Assembly: GCA_035536185.1 (NCBI GenBank)
Contig: DATLOM010000058.1
Span: 41,537-105,536 of the forward strand
Origin: GCA-2861595 sp035536185
GTDB taxonomy: Bacteria; Actinomycetota; Acidimicrobiia; Acidimicrobiales; GCA-2861595
Length of the DNA stretch: 64,000 nt
Reading direction: 5' to 3'
The translations under genes and the position numbers were made by a program. Of this stretch, positions 56,366-63,975 are shown in pieces (position 1 is the first letter of the stretch; each line of letters begins with the position of its first letter). Below the pieces are notes generated by a model. The model did not search any database. It saw only the letters and a list, made by a program, of their open reading frames with translations, and was not told the origin of the DNA.

Positions 56366-59300
56366 GTGCAGGACCAGAGCCGGCCCGCCGGTTGGGTCCG
56401 GCGGCTGTGGCCGTACCTGGCGGCCCACCGGCGTGACGTCGTCGTCGCCTTCGGCGCGTCGCTGGCCGGCCTGACCGTCACCGCTCTCACCCCTCTCGTC
56501 CAGAAGGCGATCGTCGACGATGTGGTCGAGGGCGGCCGCCGCTCCGTCGCTCCCTGGTTGACCCTGCTCGTCCTCGCCGGCCTCTTCCGCTTCGGCGCCG
56601 CCCACCTCCGGCGTTACGTCGGCGGTCGCGTCGCATTGGCTGTTCAGCACGACCTGCGCAACGCCGTTTACGAGCGCCTCCAGCGCCTCGACTTCGCCCG
56701 CCACGACGAGTCGCAGACAGGCCAGCTCGTCTCCCGGGCGGGCTCCGACGTGGCCCTCGTCCAGGGCATGCTCGCCTTCCTGCCGCTGACGACGGGCAAC
56801 GTGCTGCTGCTCGTGCTTTCCCTGGTGATCATGGCCGTCCTCTCGCCCCTGCTGACGGTGGTGGCCCTCGTCGCCGTTCCCGTCCTGGTGGTGCTGGCCC
56901 GGCGCCTGCGCACCAGCGTGTTCCCGGCCAGCTGGGATGCTCAGCAGAAGGCGGCCGGCGTGGTGGGCGTGGTGGACGAGGCGGTCACCGGGGTCCGGGT
57001 GGTCAAGGGGTTCGGCCAGGAGGCCCAGGAGCTGGAGCGCCTGAAGAAGGTCAGTGCCTCCCTGTACGGGTCGCGGGTGCGAGCGGCCCGAATCGAAGCC
57101 CGCTTCGGCGCCGCCTTCCAGGTGGTGCCCGCCCTCTCCCAGGTCGCCGTCCTGGCCCTGGGCGGGTGGCTGGCGCTGAGGGGCCGGATCAGCCTGGGCA
57201 CCTTCCTCGCCTTCTCGTCCTACGTGGGCCAGCTGGTGTCGCCGGTCCGGATGCTGTCGGCGCTCCTGGTGGTGGGGCAGCAGGCCCGGGCCGGCGCCGA
57301 GCGCATCTTCGACATCCTGGACTCGAACCCGGTGGTCGCCGAGCGGCCTGACGCGGTGGCGTTGCCGGCGGTGCGGGGGGAGGTCGTCTTCGACGACGTC
57401 ACCTTCGGCTACCTGCGCTCGGAGCCGGTCCTGGACGGCTTCAGCCTGACGGTGGCGGCGGGGCAGACGGTCGCCCTGGTCGGCAGCTCCGGGTCCGGCA
57501 AGTCCACCGTGGCCATGCTCCTGCCCCGGTTCTACGACGTGTCCGCCGGCGCCGTGCGGGTGGACGGCGTCGACGTGCGGGATGTGACCTTCGAATCCTT
57601 GCGCCGCCAGATCGGCGTGGTGTTCGAGGAGACGTTCCTGTTCACCGACACCGTGCGGGCCAACATCGCCTACGGCCGTCCCGACGCCACCGACGCCGAG
57701 GTCCGGGCCGCGGCTCAGGCAGCCGAGGCCGACGGTTTCATCGCCGCCCTGCCCGATGGGTACGACACGCTGCTGGGGGAGCGCGGCCTGACGCTGTCGG
57801 GAGGGCAGCGCCAGCGCATCGCCCTTGCCCGGGCCCTGCTCACCGATCCCCGCATCCTCGTGCTCGACGACGCCACCTCGTCGGTCGACTCCCGGGTCGA
57901 GGAGGAGATCCACGCCACCTTGCGCCGCCTGGCCGTGGGGCGCACGACACTGCTCGTGGCCCACCGGCGCTCCACCCTGCGGCTGGCCGATCGCATCGGC
58001 GTCGTCGACCGGGGGCGGATCCTCGACATCGGCACCCATGAGGAGCTTCTGGCCCGGTGCCTCCTGTATCGCCAGCTCCTTGCCGGCCCGGGCGAGACGT
58101 GCGAGGAACCGTTGGGCGCCGCTGCCGGCGACGGCGCCGGTGAGATGGGTACGGTCGACGCGCCGGCGGCACAGGTGACGGAGTCGGCGTGGACGGTGCC
58201 CGCCGGCACCGCCGGTCCGACGTCGCGGGTGGCGCCGGCCAATGGTGGTGAGCTCTTCATGGGCCACGGCATGGGTGGCGGCGGGATGAGCCACGGGCGG
58301 GGCGGAGTGGCCGAGCGGGCCGCCATCCTCGATCCGACACCCGGGCTTCTCGAGGCGGTGGCCGCCCTCCCCCCCACCACCGAGGAGGCCGACCTGGTCG
58401 AGCTGCTGCCGGCTACCGGCGCGGGTCATTCCCGTGCCGACGGCGCGTTCACGTTGCGCCGGATGGTCCGGCCCTACCGCCGCCAGCTGGCGGCGGGGCT
58501 CGGCCTGGTCCTGCTCGACACGGCGGCCACCATCGCCGGCCCCGCCCTGGTGCGCCTCGGTATCGACCGCGGGGTCGTGGAGGGCTCAGGGCGCACGCTG
58601 GCCCTGGCCAGCCTGGCCTACCTGGCCGTGGTCCTGGCCAACGGCCTCAACGTCTGGGCTGAGCAGCGCCAGACCAGGCGGACGGCCGAGCGGCTCCTGT
58701 TCGACCTGCGCGTGCGCATGTTCGCCCACCTCCAGTCACTCGGCCTGGACTACTACGACCGGGAGGCGGCCGGGCGGATCATGACCCGCATGACCACCGA
58801 CGTCGAGGCCCTGTCCACCCTGCTCCAGCACGGCCTGATAGTCGCCGTTGTGAGCATCCTCAGCTTCGTCGGGGTCGTCGCCGTCCTGATGGTGATGAAC
58901 GTGACGCTCTCGCTGGCGACCTTCGCCGTGCTCGTCCCCCTCGTCGTGGCCACGGTGTGGTTCCGCCGGCGCTCGGCCCAGGCCTACGACACCGCCCGGG
59001 AGCGGATCGCCACCGTCAACGCCAACCTCCAGGAGAGCATCTCAGGCGTTCGGGTGGCCCAGGCCTACGGCCGGGAGGACCGCAACATCGGGAACTTCCG
59101 TGGCGTGGCGCAGCGCTACTTCGACGCCCGAATGACGGCCCAGCGCCTGGTGGCCACCTACTTCCCCTTCGTCGAGCTCCTATCGGAGGTGGCCGCCGCC
59201 GTGGTGCTGGGCGTGGGCGCCTACCTGGCGGCGAGGGGCAGCCTCAGCCCCGGCGAGCTGATCGCTTTCCTCCTCTATCTCAACCAGCTGTTCTCACCGA

Positions 59301-60175
59301 TCCAGCAGCTATCCCACGTGTTCGACACCTACCAGCAGGCCCGGGCCTCAACGGCCATGATCGGCGAGCTGCTGGCCACGGAGACCTCCACACCGGCGCC
59401 CGTCCAACCGGTGGGCCCCGGCCGGGTGCAGGGCTCGATCCGCTTCGAGGGCGTGCGGTTCCGGTACCCGGGGACGGCGGCCGAGGCGCTGGCCGGCGTC
59501 GACCTGGTGGTGGAGCCGGGGGAGACGGTGGCTCTGGTGGGCGAGACCGGCGCAGGCAAGTCCACCATCGTCAAGCTGGTGGCCCGTTTCTACGACCCCA
59601 CCGAGGGGCGGGTGCTGATCGACGGCGTGCCCCTGACCGACCTCGACATGGACGCCTACCGCCGCCAGCTCGGCTACGTCCCCCAGGAGGCGTTCCTCTT
59701 CTCGGGCACGATCCGCGACAACATCGCCTACGGCCGCTCCGGCGCCACCGACGCCGAGGTCGAGGCCGCGGCCCGGGCGGTAGGTGCGCACGACCTGGTG
59801 GCGAGCCTGCCGGGTGGCTACCTGCACGTGGTGAGCGAGCGGGGCCGGTCTCTGTCGGCCGGCCAGCGCCAGCTGATCGCCCTGGCCCGGGCCCGCCTCG
59901 TCGACCCTGCCATCCTCCTGCTCGACGAAGCCACCTCCAACCTCGACCTGGTGACCGAGGCCCGGGTGACGAGGGCCATGGGCGTGGTGTCCGAGGGGCG
60001 GACGACGCTGATAATCGCCCACCGCCTACCGACCGCCCGCAGCGCCGACCGGATCGTCGTGGTCGACGGAGGCCGGGTGGTCGAGCAGGGGAGCCACACC
60101 GAGCTGATCGCCCGCCGCGGTGGTCACTACGCCCGCCTATGGCTGGCCTTCGAGGTGGAGTCCCAGGCCGTATGA
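56366..60175 (+). CDS. Fused full-length ABC exporter (two TMD-NBD halves)
   Basis: 1269 residues from GTG. Half 1: six helices (about 25-310), NBD1 with Walker A GSSGSGKST (about 371), signature LSGGQRQR (about 477) and Walker B ILVLDDATSSVD, where Asp replaces the catalytic Glu. Half 2: TMD (about 700-1000), NBD2 with GETGAGKST (about 1058), LSAGQRQL and ILLLDEATSNLD, fully catalytic. The ~100-residue linker contains a Gly/Met/His cluster (FMGHGMGGGGMSHGRGG). One degenerate and one active ATP site is typical of heterodimeric multidrug/lipid exporters; the fused form resembles mycobacterial Rv0194. Substrate unknown. Confidence 0.93.
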   Translation: MQDQSRPAGWVRRLWPYLAAHRRDVVVAFGASLAGLTVTALTPLVQKAIVDDVVEGGRRSVAPWLTLLVLAGLFRFGAAHLRRYVGGRVALAVQHDLRNAVYERLQRLDFARHDESQTGQLVSRAGSDVALVQGMLAFLPLTTGNVLLLVLSLVIMAVLSPLLTVVALVAVPVLVVLARRLRTSVFPASWDAQQKAAGVVGVVDEAVTGVRVVKGFGQEAQELERLKKVSASLYGSRVRAARIEARFGAAFQVVPALSQVAVLALGGWLALRGRISLGTFLAFSSYVGQLVSPVRMLSALLVVGQQARAGAERIFDILDSNPVVAERPDAVALPAVRGEVVFDDVTFGYLRSEPVLDGFSLTVAAGQTVALVGSSGSGKSTVAMLLPRFYDVSAGAVRVDGVDVRDVTFESLRRQIGVVFEETFLFTDTVRANIAYGRPDATDAEVRAAAQAAEADGFIAALPDGYDTLLGERGLTLSGGQRQRIALARALLTDPRILVLDDATSSVDSRVEEEIHATLRRLAVGRTTLLVAHRRSTLRLADRIGVVDRGRILDIGTHEELLARCLLYRQLLAGPGETCEEPLGAAAGDGAGEMGTVDAPAAQVTESAWTVPAGTAGPTSRVAPANGGELFMGHGMGGGGMSHGRGGVAERAAILDPTPGLLEAVAALPPTTEEADLVELLPATGAGHSRADGAFTLRRMVRPYRRQLAAGLGLVLLDTAATIAGPALVRLGIDRGVVEGSGRTLALASLAYLAVVLANGLNVWAEQRQTRRTAERLLFDLRVRMFAHLQSLGLDYYDREAAGRIMTRMTTDVEALSTLLQHGLIVAVVSILSFVGVVAVLMVMNVTLSLATFAVLVPLVVATVWFRRRSAQAYDTARERIATVNANLQESISGVRVAQAYGREDRNIGNFRGVAQRYFDARMTAQRLVATYFPFVELLSEVAAAVVLGVGAYLAARGSLSPGELIAFLLYLNQLFSPIQQLSHVFDTYQQARASTAMIGELLATETSTPAPVQPVGPGRVQGSIRFEGVRFRYPGTAAEALAGVDLVVEPGETVALVGETGAGKSTIVKLVARFYDPTEGRVLIDGVPLTDLDMDAYRRQLGYVPQEAFLFSGTIRDNIAYGRSGATDAEVEAAARAVGAHDLVASLPGGYLHVVSERGRSLSAGQRQLIALARARLVDPAILLLDEATSNLDLVTEARVTRAMGVVSEGRTTLIIAHRLPTARSADRIVVVDGGRVVEQGSHTELIARRGGHYARLWLAFEVESQAV

Positions 60176-60185
60176 CCAGCGAGGG

Positions 60186-60563
60186 TCAGCGGACGCCGAG
60201 GAGGTCGACCACGAACACCAGGGTCTCGTTCGGGCCGATCACGCCGCCGGCACCGGCGCTCCCGTAACCGAGATCGGGCGGGATGGTGAGGCGCCGGCGG
60301 CCGCCGACCCTCATGCCGGCCACACCCTGGTCCCAGCCGGGGATGACCTGGCCCCCGCCGAGGCGGAAGCTGAACGTGGATCGCCGGTCCCAGGAGGCGT
60401 CGAACTGCTGGCCGGTGGACCACGACACGCCGACGTAGTGGACGTCGACATTGGAGCCGGACGTCGCCTCCGGGCCGGTGCCGACCTCGAGATCTTCCAC
60501 CTGCAGGCCGGCCGGCGGCTCCCCGCCGGCGACCTTCACTTCGGGCTTCTGAGTGGGTGACAT
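60186..60563 (-). CDS. FKBP-type peptidyl-prolyl isomerase
   Basis: 125 residues. A short N-terminal extension, then the FKBP domain: LQVEDLEVGTGPEATSGSNV, VHYVGVSWSTGQQFDASWDR, FRLGGGQVIPGWDQGVAGMR, VGGRRRLTIPPDLGYGS and NETLVFVVDLLGV. Active-site aromatic and Asp residues are conserved, so prolyl isomerase activity is expected. No signal peptide, so cytoplasmic. It starts 9 bp after the dihydrolase-like gene and is convergent with the ABC exporter. Confidence 0.93.
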   Translation of the reverse strand: MSPTQKPEVKVAGGEPPAGLQVEDLEVGTGPEATSGSNVDVHYVGVSWSTGQQFDASWDRRSTFSFRLGGGQVIPGWDQGVAGMRVGGRRRLTIPPDLGYGSAGAGGVIGPNETLVFVVDLLGVR

Positions 60564-60572
60564 CTCCTCACG

Positions 60573-61415
60573 CTAACTGGATGTCGCCCTGCCCAGTTGC
60601 ACGTCGAGGGCGAGGGTGAGGCAGCGGCAGGCGCCACCCGCCTTGGCGAACTCGCTCACGTCGCAGACGACCACATCGAAGCCCCATGCCTCCAGTTGCC
60701 GGCCGACCTCCGGGCGGCACGCCGGCATCACGACGGTGGTGCCGACCACGACGGAGTTGGCCGAGAACGACAGCGTCGACTCCTCGTCGAGCACCAGAGG
60801 CTCGGGCACCAGAGCCTCTATCACCTTGGCCCCGTACCGGTCCCACGCATGGGGGGCGACCAGGGCCCGGCGGCCGTCGAGGGGGCAGAAGGTGAGATCG
60901 AGGTGGTAGAGCCGCTCGTTCACCAGCTCGACGGAACGCACGGGGACGCCGGTGAGGCGGGAGAGGGCGGCGTGCGAGGCGGCGTCGGAGCGGGTCCGGT
61001 AACCGGAGACCAGGCCGTCGCCGAAGGGCAGGGCGTCGCCGGCGCCCTCGTGCACCACTCCCTCGGGAAGGTGGGCGACATCGAAGCCGGCGCTCTCGAA
61101 CCAGGCTTGGTCGTGGACCACCTCTCCCTGGCGCTGGGCGTGGCGGAAACGGGCGGGCACGTACTGGCTGCCGTTGACGATGCCGGCGTTGGCCGTGAAC
61201 ACCAGGTCGGGAAGGCCCTCCACCGGTTCGAGAACCTCGACCTCCGCCCCCGCCTCCCGCACGGTGGTGGCCAGACTCTCCCATTGCTCCCGAGCCCGGT
61301 CCAGGTCCACCTCGACCTCGACGTGCATCCAGCTGTTGATCTCGTAGAGCACGCCGAAGTGCTCCGGCGGGCACATGAGGTAACGCCGCCCCCACGCCAA
61401 CGGTTGCGAGTACAT
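60573..61415 (-). CDS. Arginine dihydrolase / dimethylargininase-family enzyme
   Basis: 280 residues of the guanidino-modifying superfamily: RRYLMCPPEHFGVLYEINSW, LPDLVFTANAGIVNGSQYVP, HLDLTFCPLDGRRALVAPHA with catalytic His171, and GGACRCLTLAL with Cys265. The ATG at 61415 lies inside palindrome copy 6, so residues 1-4 (MYSQ) come from the repeat; a TTG four codons on is an alternative. The gene follows a TIGR00300 gene by 20 bp. In cyanobacterial ArgZ/AgrE these two modules are fused and convert arginine to ornithine and on to proline, which suggests arginine as substrate here. Confidence 0.85.
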   Translation of the reverse strand: MYSQPLAWGRRYLMCPPEHFGVLYEINSWMHVEVEVDLDRAREQWESLATTVREAGAEVEVLEPVEGLPDLVFTANAGIVNGSQYVPARFRHAQRQGEVVHDQAWFESAGFDVAHLPEGVVHEGAGDALPFGDGLVSGYRTRSDAASHAALSRLTGVPVRSVELVNERLYHLDLTFCPLDGRRALVAPHAWDRYGAKVIEALVPEPLVLDEESTLSFSANSVVVGTTVVMPACRPEVGRQLEAWGFDVVVCDVSEFAKAGGACRCLTLALDVQLGRATSS

Positions 61416-61448
61416 AGGGGGCGGAAACGGCCCGCTATGTACTCGAAA
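61404..61448. repeat. TACATA palindrome, copy 6 (stop of one gene, start of the next)
   Basis: TTGCGAGTACATA (61404-61416), core GGGGGCGGAAACGGCCCGC, then TATGTACTCGAAA (61436-61448). The core equals the reverse complement of copy 2's core. The upstream gene ends in it (TCG AGT ACA TAG, minus strand) and the next gene's ATG lies in its other arm, so the palindrome separates two co-directional genes. Confidence 0.95.
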
Positions 61449-62661
61449 CGGAGCAGAGCGATTCGGCGAGGGCCGCCACGAAGGGGCCGACGTCGGTGAC
61501 CACGCCCAGGGCCTGATGGCTGCCGCGGTCGGCCAGCTTGGTGACCACGGCCTGGTTGATGTCGACGACGAAGGTCTCGACCCCGGACGGCAGGCAGTTG
61601 CCGGTGGCGATGGCGTGCAGGGTCGACGCCAGCATCAACGCCACCCCCACGCCGGGCAGCAGCGCCCTCATGGCGTCGGCCGCTTCGACCACGTTGACGT
61701 AAACGTCGGGTAGAGGACCGTCGTCCCGCACCGACCCCCCGAGCACGAAGGGCACCTGCCGGCGCACGCATTCGAACATCACGCCGCCGGTCACGTAGCC
61801 CGCTTCGACTGCGGCGGCGATCGAACCGTGGCGGCGGACCTCGTTGATGACCCGCAGGTGGTTGGCGTGCCCGCCTTCGGCCGACGTGCCGGCCTCGACC
61901 GAAACCCCGAGGGACGTACCCATCACGTTCGACTCGATGTCGTGGGCGGCGAAGCCGTTGCCGGCGAACAGCACGTCCACCCACCCCTCCCGCACCAGTC
62001 GGGCAACGGAAGGGCCGGCGCCGGTGTGGATGACGGCCGGTCCGGCGACGACGAGGACCTTGGCGCCGGCCTCGCGGGCCAGGCGGATACGTGAGGCCAC
62101 GTCGGCCACGATCAGCGACTTCGGCTTCTCGGAGGAGACCTCCGAGCTCATGAACTCGAACGGGCTGGCGCCGCGGGGACGGGCCGGGGGAGTGACCCGG
62201 ATGCCGTCGGTGCCTAGAACGAGGCGGTCGCCGATGTTCACCCGGTGCATGGGAACAGTCCGCACACTGCCGTCGTGGAGGACCACCAGGCCGCAGTCCA
62301 TCTCGGGGTTCTCCACCGCCCTCCAGTGCCCGTCCAGGCGGACCGCGGTGGGGAGGTTCGTGCTGGAGTAGAAGCCGGTGGGGAGCACGCCGGCCCGGTC
62401 GGCCTCTACGACCTCGGCGTCCTGCTGCGACAGGCGGTTGGCACCGTGGGCCTGGAGCTCCACCAGAAGGTTCTCCAGCGTCTCCTCGTCGTCGGCCGTG
62501 ACCTGGAGGCGGGCCCTGCTGAGGTCGACGTTGGTCTTGCCGATGTGGACGTCGACGACCTCGTAATCGGCGCCGGCGGCGAGGATCAGGTCCATCACCT
62601 TGGCCAGGATCAGGGAGTCGACGATGTGGCCCTCCATCTCCACGACCTCGGTGAAGGCCAC
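61435..62661 (-). CDS. TIGR00300 protein (LOR/SDH-type domain; ornithine cyclodeaminase-like)
   Basis: 408 residues. N-terminal domain with EMEGHIVDSLILAKVMDLIL and VDVHIGKTNVDLSRARLQV; C-terminal Rossmann-like domain with VLVVAGPAVIHTGAGPSVAR, LFAGNGFAAHDIESNVMGTS, GHANHLRVINEVRRHGSI and LASTLHAIATGNCLP. Archaeal members act as ornithine cyclodeaminases, and the cyanobacterial AgrE C-terminal domain belongs here. Start GTG at 62661 has no clear ribosome-binding site and abuts a long hairpin; an internal ATG at MEGHIVDS is possible. The end, Val-Ser-Ser-Thr, is encoded by palindrome copy 6. Confidence 0.87.
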   Translation of the reverse strand: MAFTEVVEMEGHIVDSLILAKVMDLILAAGADYEVVDVHIGKTNVDLSRARLQVTADDEETLENLLVELQAHGANRLSQQDAEVVEADRAGVLPTGFYSSTNLPTAVRLDGHWRAVENPEMDCGLVVLHDGSVRTVPMHRVNIGDRLVLGTDGIRVTPPARPRGASPFEFMSSEVSSEKPKSLIVADVASRIRLAREAGAKVLVVAGPAVIHTGAGPSVARLVREGWVDVLFAGNGFAAHDIESNVMGTSLGVSVEAGTSAEGGHANHLRVINEVRRHGSIAAAVEAGYVTGGVMFECVRRQVPFVLGGSVRDDGPLPDVYVNVVEAADAMRALLPGVGVALMLASTLHAIATGNCLPSGVETFVVDINQAVVTKLADRGSHQALGVVTDVGPFVAALAESLCSVSST

Positions 62662-62663
62662 TC

Positions 62664-62770
62664 AGTGCAGCCCGGTGGAACTACTGACACGTTCGCCGAA
62701 GGCGAACAGGCTTGGCTCGAACGAAGCCAGAAGTACAGCGAACGTGTCAGTAGTTCCGTAGGGCTGCACT
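62664..62770. repeat. Long imperfect inverted repeat filling an intergenic gap
   Basis: AGTGCAGCCC (62664-62673) pairs with GGGCTGCACT (62761-62770), and GGAACTACTGACACGTTCGC (62677-62696) pairs perfectly with 62738-62757; only a 3-by-3 mismatch separates them. The loop can also fold as GTTCGCC-GAA-GGCGAAC (62691-62707) and GGCTT/AAGCC (62709-62728). It spans from the stop codon of the AI-2E gene to three bases before the GTG of the next gene. Confidence 0.92.
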
Positions 62771-63975
62771 CAGACGACCGGCTCCCTCTCAGGGCCGGCG
62801 TCCTTCACGGCCCCATCTGCCGTATCAGCGTCCTTGGCCGCACCGTCCTTCTCGGCGGCTTCCTCCTCGTCCATGATCTCGGCTATCGGCACCTCCTCGG
62901 CTCCCACCGTCGGCTCTTCCTTGAACTGACCACGGCGGGTGTCGTACAGGTCACGGGCCACCACCTTGACGACCCCCGCGGCGGGGATGGCCAGAAGGGC
63001 TCCGACAAGCCCCGACAGCTCCACCCCGATCAACACGCTGACCAGCACCACGAGCGGGTTCAGGTTGACGGTCCGGGACATGATCGTCACCTGCAAGACG
63101 TGGTTCTCGAACTGCTGGTACAGGATGAAGAACACGACGGTGGCGATGCCGGTCCCAGTGGAGTGGAGGAAGGCGACGCCGACTGCGGGGATGGCTCCGA
63201 GCGTGGCGCCGACAAGGGGGATCAGGTCCGCAAAGGCAACCCACAGGGCGAGCACGCCGCGAAAGGGGATGTCGGCGAAGAAGAAGAAGGTAAAGCTGGC
63301 GATGCCGGCGATCACGCTGATGAGCAGGTTGCCGGCCACGTACCCGGTGACGGCCTTGGCCGCGTCGGCCGAGACCAGGCGTACTCGCTCGCGGTTTGGC
63401 GGCGACAGAGCACCCAACCCGCCCTGCAGCATCTTGGGCCCCGAGAGCAGCATCAAGATGGTGAGCACGACGATGGTGAGCGTGGCCGTCAGTGCGTTGC
63501 CCACTCCTCTGACGATGCTCAAGCTGTTGCTGCCGAGCTGGTTCAGCGCGTTCTTTATGTCGTCCTGGCGATCCTCGATCCGCTGGTCCAGGTTGTAGCG
63601 CTTGACCAGCCCGCCCATCGGCCCCCGGCCTGCCTTGGCGTCCTCCACGTACCGGGGAAAGTTGTCGGCGAACTCCTGTGACTGCTTCACGATCGGCGTG
63701 ACGAATGCGTAGACGATGGCCGAGAGGGCGCCGAAGCCGACGAAGAAGACCAGGAGCGTGCCGATGCCCCGCCGGATCCGGCATCGGCGCTCGAGGAAGT
63801 CGATGGGGGGGCTGAGGACCACGGCGAAGAAGGCGGCGATGAGCATCCATATGAGGATCCGGCTCACCTGGAGCACGACCTTGTAGAGGGCGATGGTGAG
63901 CACCACCGAGCCGATTACCGCGAAGATGGTGCGCCAGGGGACCGGCCGTTCGGAGGCGGCGGCGTCCGGCGACAT
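62770..63975 (-). CDS. AI-2E family transporter
   Basis: 401 residues, about seven to eight membrane helices in the PerM/AI-2E pattern: WMLIAAFFAVVLSPPIDFLE, a soluble loop with FADNFPRYVEDAKAG, TLTIVVLTILMLLSGPKMLQ, VAGNLLISVIAGIASFTFFF, VAFADLIPLVGATLGAIPAV and VVFFILYQQFENHVLQVTIM. The C-terminal ~65 residues are acidic and Ala-rich. Members export or sense small molecules, but the substrate varies (AI-2 uptake is proved for few; some are Na+/H+ antiporters). It ends in a long inverted repeat before the TIGR00300 gene. Confidence 0.9.
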   Translation of the reverse strand: MSPDAAASERPVPWRTIFAVIGSVVLTIALYKVVLQVSRILIWMLIAAFFAVVLSPPIDFLERRCRIRRGIGTLLVFFVGFGALSAIVYAFVTPIVKQSQEFADNFPRYVEDAKAGRGPMGGLVKRYNLDQRIEDRQDDIKNALNQLGSNSLSIVRGVGNALTATLTIVVLTILMLLSGPKMLQGGLGALSPPNRERVRLVSADAAKAVTGYVAGNLLISVIAGIASFTFFFFADIPFRGVLALWVAFADLIPLVGATLGAIPAVGVAFLHSTGTGIATVVFFILYQQFENHVLQVTIMSRTVNLNPLVVLVSVLIGVELSGLVGALLAIPAAGVVKVVARDLYDTRRGQFKEEPTVGAEEVPIAEIMDEEEAAEKDGAAKDADTADGAVKDAGPEREPVV

